NCBI GenBank assembly: GCA_900642245.1
Contig: CAAAJI010001125.1
Span: forward strand, 1-13,557
DNA: 13,557 nucleotides
Origin: Fragilaria radians
Taxonomy: Eukaryota; Bacillariophyta; Fragilariophyceae; Fragilariales; Fragilariaceae
Reading direction: 5' to 3'
Notes under the pieces: model-generated
What the model was told of the DNA's origin: nothing
The model's database searches: none
The model's input: only the letters and a program-made list of their open reading frames with translations
Translations under genes and position numbers: made by a program
Shown: positions 6,512 to 13,392 of the stretch, in pieces
Layout: every line of letters begins with the position of its first letter
Position numbering within the stretch: the stretch's first letter is position 1

Positions 6512-7348
6512 CCCATTGATCCGCCAATTTATCGTTGGCCCAACCTGGCAAGCGTGAGACTTAGCACTGGTGAACTTCGGGATCGCCGTGGCGGGATCGG
6601 AGGAAGCGACGCGAACGTCATCCTGTCCGGCGATCAAGACCGGCTCCGTCGGTTGTGGCAAGAGAAGCGGGGCGAAATCGAGCCGGAGGACCTTTCGGGC
6701 ATCTTGCCGGTCGCGTTGGGTTCCTGGACTGAAGCCTTTAACCGCCAATGGTTTGAGCGGGTCAGTGGTCAACGTGTCGGCCGCATCGGCGAAGCCGTGC
6801 GTTGCGTGGATCGTCCATGGCGGAGCTGCACGCTGGACGGCTTTATCGAGGGCGACGGCGCGGTGTGGGAGGCGAAGCACACCGGCGCCTTTTCGAAATC
6901 GGAAGAGGTGCTCGAGCGGTACATGCCGCAGCTCCAGCACAATATGGCCGTGTGCAAGGCCGATCGCGCAGTGCTGTCGGTCATCTTCGGCAATCACAAA
7001 TATGAGATCTTCGAGGTGGCTTCGGATTGGATCTACCAGATCGAATTACTTGAGGCGGAAACCGACTTCTGGGATTGCGTGCTGACGGGCCGAACGCCGG
7101 TGCCGGCCTCTCGCATCATCCCGCCCAAGCCAGTCGGGGTGCGCGAGGTATGCCTCGAGGGGAACAACGCCTGGGCCATGGCCGCGTCCGATTGGCTCGA
7201 ATGTCGCGACGCGGCTAAGCGTCACTCCAACGCCTGCGTTGAGATCAAGTCCCTGATTGAACCAGACGTCTCCCGTGCCTTCGGCCATTGCATCGAGGCG
7301 AAGCGCAGCAAGGCCGGGGCCATCTCCATCCGGGAGCTCGGCCAATGA
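6461..7348 (+). CDS. YqaJ-family (lambda exonuclease-like) viral recombinase nuclease
   Basis: A 295-residue 5'-3' dsDNA exonuclease that would produce single-stranded tails for annealing by the next gene's product. Seen in the sequence: IGGSDANVI (46-54), the N-terminal family motif; ALGSWTEAF (85-93) with the conserved Glu 91; and the PD-(D/E)xK core D126 in TLDGF plus E137-x-K139 in VWEAKH. MPQLQHNMAV (155-164) is the usual downstream Gln helix. The C-terminal third is helical. The GTG start at 6461 has AAGGAG at 7-base spacing; GTG 6503 is an equally good alternative that loses 14 poorly conserved residues. The stop overlaps the ERF start (ATGA), as usual for co-translated phage recombination pairs. 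The likely promoter and operator lie at 6383-6402. Confidence 0.88.
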   Translation: MDNFGITLSNLEDAVDNPIDPPIYRWPNLASVRLSTGELRDRRGGIGGSDANVILSGDQDRLRRLWQEKRGEIEPEDLSGILPVALGSWTEAFNRQWFERVSGQRVGRIGEAVRCVDRPWRSCTLDGFIEGDGAVWEAKHTGAFSKSEEVLERYMPQLQHNMAVCKADRAVLSVIFGNHKYEIFEVASDWIYQIELLEAETDFWDCVLTGRTPVPASRIIPPKPVGVREVCLEGNNAWAMAASDWLECRDAAKRHSNACVEIKSLIEPDVSRAFGHCIEAKRSKAGAISIRELGQ

Positions 7349-8091
7349 CTGGGCAGGTCAAGGCGGGGCACGTCTACCGTGCGATAAACTCGATCACCGC
7401 TGCTCTCTCGGTGCTGGGTATCCCGAAAGCCCACACCAATCCCCAGGACCAATACAGCTATCGATCCATCGATGACGTGCTTGCCCGTCTTGCTCCACTG
7501 CTGGCCAGGCACCGCCTGTGCGTCCTGCCCAGGGTCATCAGGCGCGAGTGCGTCGAGCGCGCAGGCGAGCGTGGTTCGGTCTTGCTTAGCGTCCACGTCC
7601 TCGTGGCTTATGACCTGGTCAGTGCACGCGATGGATCGCGACATACACTGAGGGCGTCGGGCGAGGCGGTCGACGGGTCTGACAAGGCGACCGCAAAGGC
7701 GCTGTCAGCAGCTTACAAGAGCGCAATGCTGCAGACGTTCTGCATCCCCGTAAGCGGCAGCGACGAGGCCGACGCGTCGGCCCAGCGCCTGCGCAAGATG
7801 CCTGCGGTGGAGCGAGAGCCGGTCCAGGGGTGGCAGGCTTGGAGTGAGGATATCATTGAGATCATTGGGGGATGCGAAGCACCCGACGCACTGGACCTGA
7901 TGCGCAGCCGGCAGGCCGCACTGCTGACCGCCATCAGTCGCGAGCGAGTGGATCTCTATGCGAAAATCGGTGAAGCCTTCTCGGTCCGATCGAAGGCACT
8001 AGCGCGACCTGCACCACTATCGTCAACGACCGACAAGGCGGAGCGCCCGGTACCAGGGCAGAGCGCAGTGGAGAAACCGGTCCATGCTTAA
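7345..8091 (+). CDS. ERF-family single-strand DNA annealing protein
   Basis: A 248-residue recombinase of the ERF superfamily (phage P22 Erf and relatives), which coats single strands and anneals homologous DNA independently of RecA. The N-terminal ERF domain spans about 8-137: YSYRSIDDVLARLAPLLARH (37-56), then SGEAVDGSDKATAKALSAAY (105-124) and MLQTFCIP (128-135), all hallmark stretches. The remainder, about 140-248, is variable; it includes a helical segment and a low-complexity Pro/Ser-rich tail. The ATG at 7345 overlaps the exonuclease stop, and the canonical domain begins directly after it. Upstream in-frame codons would run into the exonuclease gene. Pairing with a YqaJ nuclease makes a two-component Red-like module. 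Confidence 0.92.
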   Translation: MTGQVKAGHVYRAINSITAALSVLGIPKAHTNPQDQYSYRSIDDVLARLAPLLARHRLCVLPRVIRRECVERAGERGSVLLSVHVLVAYDLVSARDGSRHTLRASGEAVDGSDKATAKALSAAYKSAMLQTFCIPVSGSDEADASAQRLRKMPAVEREPVQGWQAWSEDIIEIIGGCEAPDALDLMRSRQAALLTAISRERVDLYAKIGEAFSVRSKALARPAPLSSTTDKAERPVPGQSAVEKPVHA

Positions 8092-8434
8092 GGGGCGACT
8101 TCCCCCCCGGGTGGAGGTCAAGAAGGCGGACCACTCGCGTTCATGCCCGGCACACCGGGCATGGGTGCGAAAGCACCATTGCTCGGTCCCGGGATGTTTC
8201 GCGCTGCCGATCGAGTGCGCTCACGTTAGGCGAGGCGCCGACGGTGGCACGGGGCTTAAGCCCTCCGACGCATGGGTGATCAGCTTGTGCTCGGTGCATC
8301 ACCGAGAACAGCACAGAGTGGGCGAGCAGACCTTCGAGCGGAAGCACGGCCTCGACTTAGTCGAACTTGCTCAAGAATTTGCGAGGCTATCGCCGCAGCG
8401 GGTCAAACTTCTTCAAAGTTATCAACAGCGGTGA
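8084..8434 (+). CDS. small HNH-type zinc protein (DUF968/Ref-like)
   Basis: A 116-residue protein whose start overlaps the ERF stop by 8 bases. Cys21, Cys33 and Cys38 precede IECAHVRRGADGGTGLKPSD (43-62); then comes ISLCSVHHREQH (66-77), with Cys69, His72, His73 and His77. The AHV - GTGLKPSD - LCxxHHxxxH pattern is that of phage HNH-fold proteins annotated as DUF968 and of the RecA-dependent nuclease Ref group. It is probably a structure- or recombination-linked endonuclease or nicking enzyme, but its activity is inferred from fold only. Basic residues at both ends fit DNA binding. It ends the first transcription unit of the island; a promoter for the next gene follows. Confidence 0.75.
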   Translation: MLKGRLPPRVEVKKADHSRSCPAHRAWVRKHHCSVPGCFALPIECAHVRRGADGGTGLKPSDAWVISLCSVHHREQHRVGEQTFERKHGLDLVELAQEFARLSPQRVKLLQSYQQR

Positions 8435-8442
8435 CGACGGGC

Positions 8443-8459
8443 GCTGTGACCACCACAGC
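8443..8459. other. hairpin in the spacer before the methyltransferase
   Basis: GCTGTG (8443-8448) and CACAGC (8454-8459) pair perfectly with loop ACCAC. It lies 9 bp after the HNH stop. No T tract follows, so termination is uncertain; it could weaken read-through from the upstream genes into the methyltransferase. Confidence 0.35.
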
Positions 8460-8560
8460 AGTGCTTCTGGCGAGCGCCTCTACGCAGTCGCGTAACAAGA
8501 GACCAGAACAAAGCAAGATCAAGTCCACAGGATTGTCCCCAACTTCCCTTACGGAAAGCA

Positions 8561-8589
8561 TTGACATAAATTGATGTTCGTGCTATGTT
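8561..8589 (+). promoter_or_regulatory. consensus sigma70 promoter of the methyltransferase gene
   Basis: A perfect -35 TTGACA (8561-8566), a 17-bp spacer and -10 TATGTT (8584-8589). The predicted +1 is at about 8596, the A of the ATG, so the message would be leaderless; no Shine-Dalgarno sequence is present. It is the best promoter match I found in the window. Confidence 0.8.
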
Positions 8590-8595
8590 CTCTTG

Positions 8596-9876
8596 ATGAG
8601 CACGAGTGAAACGGGGGCTTCGCCCATCCGCAAGCTGACCGTCGACTATCGACCCATCAGCTCTCTCCGACCAGATCCGCGAAATGCACGGACCCATCCA
8701 AAGCGCCAGCTCGATCAGCTGCGCGCTTCCATCCTCCAATTTGGATTTACTAACCCAATCCTGGTGGATGAGGCGGGAGTGTTGATCGCGGGTCATGGGC
8801 GCCTTCTCGCTGCCAAGGATATCGGGCTCCCAACCGTCCCCGTGATCGAGCTTGTCGGGCTCAACGAAGCCGGGAAAAAGGCGCTTCGAATCGCTGACAA
8901 CAAGATCGCGCTGAACGCTGGCTGGGATCTTGAGATCCTGAAGCTTGAACTGGCGGAGATCGCGACCTTGGATATCGACTTCGAAATGTCTCTGACGGGG
9001 TTTGCCTCGGGCGAGATAGATGTCGTGCTCAAGGCCGCGAACGATCCCGAGGACGAAGTCATCCCGGCAGTTCCTGTCACGCCGACTTCCAAGCCAAGCG
9101 ATATCTGGGTGCTCGGTGAGCATCGCATTGGATGCGGCGATGGGCGTGACCTAAACTTTCTCCGACGATTAATTGGGGAAGGCGCCTCCGTCGATGCCGC
9201 GTTCCTCGATCCGCCATACAATGTGAAGATCAATGGCCACGCCAATTCGAAAGGGCGGCATCGCGAATTCGCCATGGCTTCTGGCGAAATGTCCGAGAAC
9301 CAGTTCCGGACATTCCTTAAGGAGACGCTGGGGGCTGCGGCCGCAGTTTCTCGCGATGGTGCGGTTCATTACGTTTGCATGGACTGGCGGCATATGGAGG
9401 ACGTCTTCGCGGTGGGTGGCACTGTTTACGACGACCTCCTGAACATTTGCGTATGGAACAAGAGCAACGCGGGCATGGGATCCCTTTATCGCTCCAAGCA
9501 TGAGATGGTGTTTGTTTACCGCGTCGGCGAGGCGCTGCATTCCAACATGGTTGAGCTTGGCAGGCACGGCCGCAATCGAACGAATGTATGGGATTACCAC
9601 TCAGTCAATTCGATGGCTGGCAGCAGGAGGGAGGACCTAGCATTGCATCCGACCGTGAAGCCGGTCGCGGTGGTGGCGGATGCCTATCAGGACGTGACCA
9701 AACGCGGCGACTTGGTGTTCGACATGTTTTTGGGATCCGGTACGTCCCTTATCGCTGCCGAGCGCACTGGTCGCCGGTTTCGTGGCTGCGATATCGATCC
9801 CGCATATGTGGATGTTGCGATTGACCGCTGGTCTCAGCTCACGGGCCTCACTGCTAAGTTGGATCAAGACGCCTGA
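8596..9876 (+). CDS. ParB N-domain / DNA methyltransferase fusion (N4/N6 class)
   Basis: A 426-residue protein in two parts. Residues 15-105 form a ParB/Sulfiredoxin-type domain (ISSLRPDPRNARTHPKR, VLIAGHGRLLAA at 62-73). Residues 165-420 form an amino-methyltransferase that transfers a methyl group from S-adenosylmethionine to adenine N6 or cytosine N4. Motif IV is DPPYN at 205-209; WNKSNAGMGSLYRSKHEMVF spans 287-306; HPTVKP is at 351-356; motif I, DMFLGSGTS, is at 376-384. Catalytic motif before SAM motif is the beta-class order. The recognition sequence cannot be read from this. No restriction enzyme partner is apparent, so it looks like an orphan phage-type enzyme. ATG 8596 was chosen over TTG 8593 because the promoter places +1 on it. 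The stop overlaps the next ATG (TGATG). Confidence 0.92.
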   Translation: MSTSETGASPIRKLTVDYRPISSLRPDPRNARTHPKRQLDQLRASILQFGFTNPILVDEAGVLIAGHGRLLAAKDIGLPTVPVIELVGLNEAGKKALRIADNKIALNAGWDLEILKLELAEIATLDIDFEMSLTGFASGEIDVVLKAANDPEDEVIPAVPVTPTSKPSDIWVLGEHRIGCGDGRDLNFLRRLIGEGASVDAAFLDPPYNVKINGHANSKGRHREFAMASGEMSENQFRTFLKETLGAAAAVSRDGAVHYVCMDWRHMEDVFAVGGTVYDDLLNICVWNKSNAGMGSLYRSKHEMVFVYRVGEALHSNMVELGRHGRNRTNVWDYHSVNSMAGSRREDLALHPTVKPVAVVADAYQDVTKRGDLVFDMFLGSGTSLIAAERTGRRFRGCDIDPAYVDVAIDRWSQLTGLTAKLDQDA

Positions 9877-10502
9877 TGGCTCGCTTTGTTAAGGGCCAGT
9901 CTGGCAATCCAAACGGCCGCCCAAGAAAGCGGCGTCCGCATGTCTCCGCGTTCGACATAATCGTCGATAAGAGACTCACGGTTACTCAGAATGGCGAGGA
10001 GCGCGAGCTGACGGTTGACGAAGCCCTACAACTGCAGACCTACCAGGCGGCGCTGAGCGGTAGCAGGTTGGCCGTAAGATCCGTTCTCAAAATGATCGAG
10101 AAACGCGAACAGGCATTGAGGCGCCTCGCACCTCCGATTCCTCCGAGGAGAGGCATAGTAACAGTCAGTTATGACTCTGACAGTGGCAACGAAGCCATGC
10201 TGCTGCTTGGCATCCTATGTCGCAATCCAGAATGGCCAGACGAGAAGGGACCGCGCCCGCTCGTGGTTGAAACCTGGGCAGCGCAAGCCGCGCTCAGTCG
10301 ACCGGGCCGGCGCAAGCTTGATCGCCGCCAGGCTGACACCCTTCACTTGTTCGTCAAGGAATATGGGAAAATACGGTCTCGTGGTGGGGAGGGCTTTGAA
10401 CGACATGTCATCCGACTTGGGATACGGAAAACCCCCTCGGTCCACCCAGTTCAAGAAAGGCTCGAGCGGCAATGCTCGCGGTCGTCCCAAAAAGCGGCAT
10501 AA
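9876..10502 (+). CDS. DUF5681 domain-containing protein, first copy
   Basis: A 208-residue protein of unknown function. The N-terminus VKGQSGNPNGRPRKRR (5-20) is the DUF5681 signature, a basic likely nucleic-acid-binding arm, followed by LTVTQNGEERELTVDEALQL (34-53) and a helical stretch. The ATG overlaps the methyltransferase stop by one base, so both are on one mRNA. DUF5681 proteins commonly lie just upstream of phage terminase genes, which suggests, without proof, a packaging or DNA-binding role. The last 33 residues, from about 176, overlap the next gene's start in another frame and look unlike a family ending. A one-base loss in the GGGG run at 10386-10389 could have read through a former TGA at 10397-10399. 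Family assignment is good; the C-terminus is doubtful. Confidence 0.8.
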   Translation: MARFVKGQSGNPNGRPRKRRPHVSAFDIIVDKRLTVTQNGEERELTVDEALQLQTYQAALSGSRLAVRSVLKMIEKREQALRRLAPPIPPRRGIVTVSYDSDSGNEAMLLLGILCRNPEWPDEKGPRPLVVETWAAQAALSRPGRRKLDRRQADTLHLFVKEYGKIRSRGGEGFERHVIRLGIRKTPSVHPVQERLERQCSRSSQKAA

Positions 10503-10992
10503 GCAGCTTCCCTATGATGCTGTGCTCGGTCGCATGGTAACTATTCGTGAGAATGGTCGAGAGCGCCGCATCACTGCCGCCGAAGCCTTTGTCCTCCAGC
10601 TTACTAAGAAGGGGCTCGAGGGTTGCAGTGCGTCAGCGAGGGCATCGCTCGCCAGCATCGAACAGGCGCGCAAATCGCGAACTTTTGAAGCTGATGATCA
10701 ATTGGCGGTCAAAATAAACCATCGGACATTCGGGATTTGCTGTATCGTCGAGGGCTTGGGCATGGCCGTTCGCCTGAATGAGGCAAGCAAAGCAGATGTT
10801 CGGCTGATGCTGAAGCCTTGGATTGTCGAAGCCGCCCTTATGCAAATGGCGCCGCGACGGCTGTCAATTGAACAACAAAGGATTATTTGGACCTCGACGC
10901 GAACGCCTGAAAAGGTGCGTTGGCCGGACTGGTGGGAATGTGTGACTAAAGGTAATCGCGGTGACAAAATCGTCGCCCCACGGCCTCGATGA
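10405..10992 (+). CDS. DUF5681 domain-containing protein, second copy
   Basis: A 195-residue paralogue of the preceding protein. GYGKPPRSTQFKKGSSGNAR (6-25), then GRPKK (26-30), is the canonical DUF5681 start. VTIRENGRERRITAAEAFVL (45-64) aligns with LTVTQNGEERELTVDEALQL of copy one. Near the end, MLKPWIVEAALMQMAPRRLS (135-154) aligns loosely with LVVETWAAQAALSRPGRRKL of copy one. The ATG at 10405 was chosen because the family signature begins right after it. A G-rich GGGGAGGG lies 11 bases upstream, a little far for a ribosome site. An upstream in-frame ATG at 10363 has AAGGA only 2 bases away. The start overlaps copy one by 98 bases. It is the last island gene; no terminase follows. Confidence 0.82.
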   Translation: MSSDLGYGKPPRSTQFKKGSSGNARGRPKKRHKQLPYDAVLGRMVTIRENGRERRITAAEAFVLQLTKKGLEGCSASARASLASIEQARKSRTFEADDQLAVKINHRTFGICCIVEGLGMAVRLNEASKADVRLMLKPWIVEAALMQMAPRRLSIEQQRIIWTSTRTPEKVRWPDWWECVTKGNRGDKIVAPRPR

Positions 10993-11006
10993 AGCCATCT
11001 GTACGC

Positions 11007-11035
11007 CAACCTTTTGTCGTCCATCTCAACCTTTT
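11007..11035. repeat. CAACCTTTT direct repeat, 20-bp period
   Basis: CAACCTTTT occurs at 11007-11015 and 11027-11035, exactly 20 bp apart, which is about two helical turns. It lies 30 bp upstream of the small membrane protein gene. It could be an activator site or chance; no family of regulator is suggested. Confidence 0.35.
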
Positions 11036-11064
11036 CGTAACGCCTAGCTGCTTAAAAGGCGTGC

Positions 11065-11292
11065 ATGCATGGGCCCCTTGCCATCCTGACGACATTGCTC
11101 CTCAAGACGGGCATTGCACTGTTCATCGCCAACGAGATTCGCGGGTTAGTGCTGGCGGTGCCTGTCCTTTATGGAATGTACGCGGCGGGCGGCACCATCA
11201 TGGCCATCTGGGTAGGCGTCTGCTCGCTTGTCGGCATCGCGCTATCCGTCGCGGTCCCGCTTTTCATCGGCAGGAAGCTGAAGCTGGTCTAG
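11065..11292 (+). CDS. small two-helix membrane protein, conserved hypothetical
   Basis: A 75-residue hydrophobic protein with likely membrane helices at about 5-30 (LAILTTLLLKTGIALFIANE) and 45-70 (IMAIWVGVCSLVGIALSVAV), a short glycine-rich turn (YAAGG), and a basic end GRKLKLV. I do not recognise a named family; the form fits a small conserved inner-membrane protein of sphingomonads. The ATG at 11065 has AAAAGG 5 bases upstream. Base composition and codon use look like the host genes rather than the island, so the island's right edge is probably before it. It is convergent with the M15 peptidase gene, with 22 bp between the stops. Confidence 0.68.
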   Translation: MHGPLAILTTLLLKTGIALFIANEIRGLVLAVPVLYGMYAAGGTIMAIWVGVCSLVGIALSVAVPLFIGRKLKLV

Positions 11293-11314
11293 CCGGACAA
11301 TTCCGATGCATTCC

Positions 11315-11836
11315 TTAGCGGGGCGCCATCACGATCTTCCACTGGGTTCCCGAGGCCGATCGCCCGGTCGTGCCCTGCGCCGCCAGCATGGTCGAACCGC
11401 GCATTGGCGCGGCTCCAAAGGCAAAATGACTATGGTCGCCCTCGTCGAGCGACTCCGCCAGATGATAGCCAGCATTGCGATAGGCTGCTGCGATGTCCGC
11501 GTGGCGGACGCCGGGACGGCGGGCGATATCGACCGCACGGCCGCTGAGATGGTAGCTGTTAGGGACGCCCCCGACGCGGCGGTTGTGCTGCGGCGAGCGA
11601 TAGGTGCTGGTGACCCGCCCCCAGGCCGAACCGATCGAGGCGATGGCGCTGATGTTGACCCGGCGACCGCTCGACGAGAATGACGATCCGGATAACGGTC
11701 GTGACTCGAAGATCGGCTGCACGCTGACGGGCCCAGAAGTATTCGCCGCCTCCGATGGGAGTTGTCGGACGCCGAAGTTGGTTCCGCCCATCGCGGCCGT
11801 TGCCGCCGCAGCCATTGCCAACACTACCCCCAACAC
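11315..11836 (-). CDS. M15-family (D-Ala-D-Ala carboxypeptidase-like) zinc peptidase, exported
   Basis: A 173-residue protein that would cleave peptidoglycan stem peptides in the periplasm. The N-terminus is a hydrophobic signal or anchor (VLGVVLAMAAAATAAMGG), followed by a Ser/Pro-rich linker. The peptidase core follows, with STYRSPQHN at 77-85, SYHLSGRAVD at 94-103 (zinc ligands His96 and Asp103) and EGDHSHFAF at 132-140 (His137 the third ligand). It is shorter than full carboxypeptidases but typical of the compact M15_3 group. The GTG start at 11836 has AAGGGGG at 5-base spacing. A TTG at 11881 would add 15 residues including two lysines before the hydrophobic stretch, useful for export, but has no ribosome site. 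It lies 115 bp after the AAA+ gene on the same strand. Confidence 0.82.
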   Translation of the reverse strand: MLGVVLAMAAAATAAMGGTNFGVRQLPSEAANTSGPVSVQPIFESRPLSGSSFSSSGRRVNISAIASIGSAWGRVTSTYRSPQHNRRVGGVPNSYHLSGRAVDIARRPGVRHADIAAAYRNAGYHLAESLDEGDHSHFAFGAAPMRGSTMLAAQGTTGRSASGTQWKIVMAPR

Positions 11837-11906
11837 GCCGACCCCCTTAGCCTTAATTAACTCTTCGTCATTTTCTACCAAATTAACGACTTAAATTCAA
11901 CTCGGC

Positions 11907-11922
11907 TTAGGCCGGCGCCTAA
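11907..11922. promoter_or_regulatory. inverted repeat between the AAA+ and M15 genes
   Basis: TTAGGC (11907-11912) and GCCTAA (11917-11922) pair perfectly around CGGC. There is no T tract on either strand, so it is more likely a protein-binding dyad or a weak mRNA hairpin than a terminator. Confidence 0.35.
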
Positions 11923-11951
11923 TCGCTGTACCAAAATGCTGCCCTAATCTT

Positions 11952-12866
11952 TCATTCTTTGAAGGCGGGCGACGGGCGCATTTCGCGGGCAATTTCCACG
12001 GCGCGCTGCGGTTCGATCGCCCTATCGGGGTAGGCATCGAGTACGATCCCGGGAATAAGCCTTTGCGTAAGGTCCGAATAGGTGAAACCGGGTAGGCCGT
12101 CCCGCGGTCCCGTGGCCGCCACGATTGCATCGATGTCCGCCCGCTCGAAACTCAATTGGATGAGCCGGGGCCCGAGCAGCATCCGGCGAGCGTCATCATT
12201 TGGCCGGCCGAACATCAGCACGTCGGCGGCACGGCGCCTTACCGCCGGGTCAAGCGCCTCGAACCGGTTCGTGCACATGATCACCGCTGCCGGCAAACGG
12301 GCATTGGCCAGGCGATCGAGCCCACGCAGGAATGCGTTCACCCCGCTGACGTTCTCATGGTGCATCTCGGCGCCCTCACGCGACTGCGCAAGCGCATCCG
12401 CCTCGTCCACGAGCAAGATGACCGCGCCTTGCGCTCGATCGTGCGCCATCATCGCATGCGCTTCCTTGATGGTGTAATCGAACGCGGCGGAAATCAGCTG
12501 GGTCATTTCGCCGACCTTTCCGCTGCCGCGGGCCGACAGGCTGAGTGGCAGGAGCGCAACATCAATGTCTTCCTGCCGCGCGACCGCGTCGCCGATCGTT
12601 TCTGCGAGTTCGGTCTTCCCTGAGCCGACGTCCCCTGCGAGAATGACCAGCCGTGGACGATTGAGAACCATGTCGAGCATGAGCTTGGCATCGGGATGAT
12701 GCTTGTTCTTCCATCGCTTCAACCCGTTTGCATTGACCAGCAGCGCGAGGAGCTTGGTCAGCGTCTGCTTCTGCTCGTCGATCCCGATCAAACGGGCCAG
12801 TCGGTCGCGGGCATCCGGGAACGGAAACGACATCCGGCGTTCGAATAATGTTTCGATATCGATCAT
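11952..12866 (-). CDS. AAA+ ATPase, TRIP13/Pch2-like
   Basis: A 304-residue ATPase. An N-terminal helical part (1-70) precedes one AAA+ module: Walker A GDVGSGKT (78-85), a GSGKVGEMTQ pore-loop/substrate region (114-123), Walker B VILLVDEAD (149-157, Glu155 catalytic), sensor-1 CTN (198-200), arginine-finger region VRRRAADV (209-216), and a C-terminal lid with FTYSDLTQRLIP (261-272). The SGK motif between Walker A and B, and the RRADV-type segment followed by GRPN, resemble TRIP13/Pch2, which remodels HORMA-domain proteins in eukaryotic checkpoints and bacterial CBASS defence. No HORMA gene or nucleotidyltransferase lies in the window, so the substrate is unknown. It lies 31 bp after cpaA on the same strand and is probably co-transcribed. 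No good ribosome site is seen. Confidence 0.8.
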   Translation of the reverse strand: MIDIETLFERRMSFPFPDARDRLARLIGIDEQKQTLTKLLALLVNANGLKRWKNKHHPDAKLMLDMVLNRPRLVILAGDVGSGKTELAETIGDAVARQEDIDVALLPLSLSARGSGKVGEMTQLISAAFDYTIKEAHAMMAHDRAQGAVILLVDEADALAQSREGAEMHHENVSGVNAFLRGLDRLANARLPAAVIMCTNRFEALDPAVRRRAADVLMFGRPNDDARRMLLGPRLIQLSFERADIDAIVAATGPRDGLPGFTYSDLTQRLIPGIVLDAYPDRAIEPQRAVEIAREMRPSPAFKE

Positions 12867-12897
12867 GGTCGCCCGTGCTTATCCAGGGAGTGAGATG

Positions 12898-13392
12898 CTA
12901 GACCCATGACCGGGCCAGCGAGATGCTGAAAATGGCGCCGGCGGCGATCGCGACTCCATAGGGGATGACGCCTCCGGACTTCGATAGCTTGGGCTGATCT
13001 GGCACTTGGGCGCGCCTCCTGAAGCGGCGCGATCCGATCATGATGACGGCCAGCACGCCTCCAGCGATCAGGACCGACGCGAGCAAGATCATTGCTCCTT
13101 GCAGGTCGAACCAGATTCCCGTGGCGGCCAACAGCTTGATGTCGCCGCCACCCATCTTCTTTGCTGCGAACAACGGCGTTCCAACGGCCAGCAGGCCGAG
13201 GAAAACAACGAGATTCTGCCACAATGCGGTTTCGGGCCCGGTGAGCCACATCGCGGCGATCCCGGTGATGAGAATTGCACCGCAGGTCAGGTTGGATATG
13301 CGCAGCCGGATCGCATCCTCGATCGCCGCGGCCAGCAACAAGGCGACCAGCAACAGGACAAGCCAATCCGGCGCCATTGCAACGAGATTCAT
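12898..13392 (-). CDS. cpaA: A24-family prepilin peptidase, CpaA/TadV-like
   Basis: A 164-residue inner-membrane aspartic peptidase that processes prepilins, typically of Tad/Flp pili. Five to six hydrophobic helices are visible. The two catalytic aspartates are D26 in AAIEDAIRLRISN and D84 in MGGGDIKLLAATG, the GxGD motif. The C-terminus carries a basic cytoplasmic loop (SRRFRRRAQVPDQPKLSKSG, 121-140) and a final helix. It has the short CpaA/TadV form without the N-terminal methylase part of PilD-type enzymes. The ATG overlaps the stop of the TPR gene (TGATG), which suggests one operon. Other tad genes are expected beyond the right edge of the window, but none is visible here. Confidence 0.87.
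   Translation of the reverse strand: MNLVAMAPDWLVLLLVALLLAAAIEDAIRLRISNLTCGAILITGIAAMWLTGPETALWQNLVVFLGLLAVGTPLFAAKKMGGGDIKLLAATGIWFDLQGAMILLASVLIAGGVLAVIMIGSRRFRRRAQVPDQPKLSKSGGVIPYGVAIAAGAIFSISLARSWV

Larger units (their letters stand above)
5950..11040 (+). mobile_element. phage-type recombination/modification island (probable prophage remnant)
   Basis: The segment lies between chromosomal-type genes and carries six co-directional genes typical of phage early/middle regions: YqaJ exonuclease, ERF annealase, HNH-type protein, ParB/DNA methyltransferase and two DUF5681 proteins. Gene overlaps are tight, and the left flank is AT-rich with a repeat array and an operator-like dyad. No integrase, repressor, replication, terminase or capsid gene is present, and I found no matching direct repeats at the two edges. 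The boundaries given are therefore approximate: the left edge is set by the repeat array and the right edge by the return of host-type sequence after 10992. Confidence 0.55.

Noticed and set aside
5834..11060. Attachment-site direct repeats at the island edges
   Set aside because: I compared both flanks by eye and found only 6-7 base matches such as GCCTAG, no better than chance.
10989..11318. A 109-codon open frame overlapping the small membrane protein gene in another frame
   Set aside because: It has the Arg/His-rich composition of an out-of-frame reading of GC-rich DNA, and the membrane protein in the other frame has a good ribosome site.
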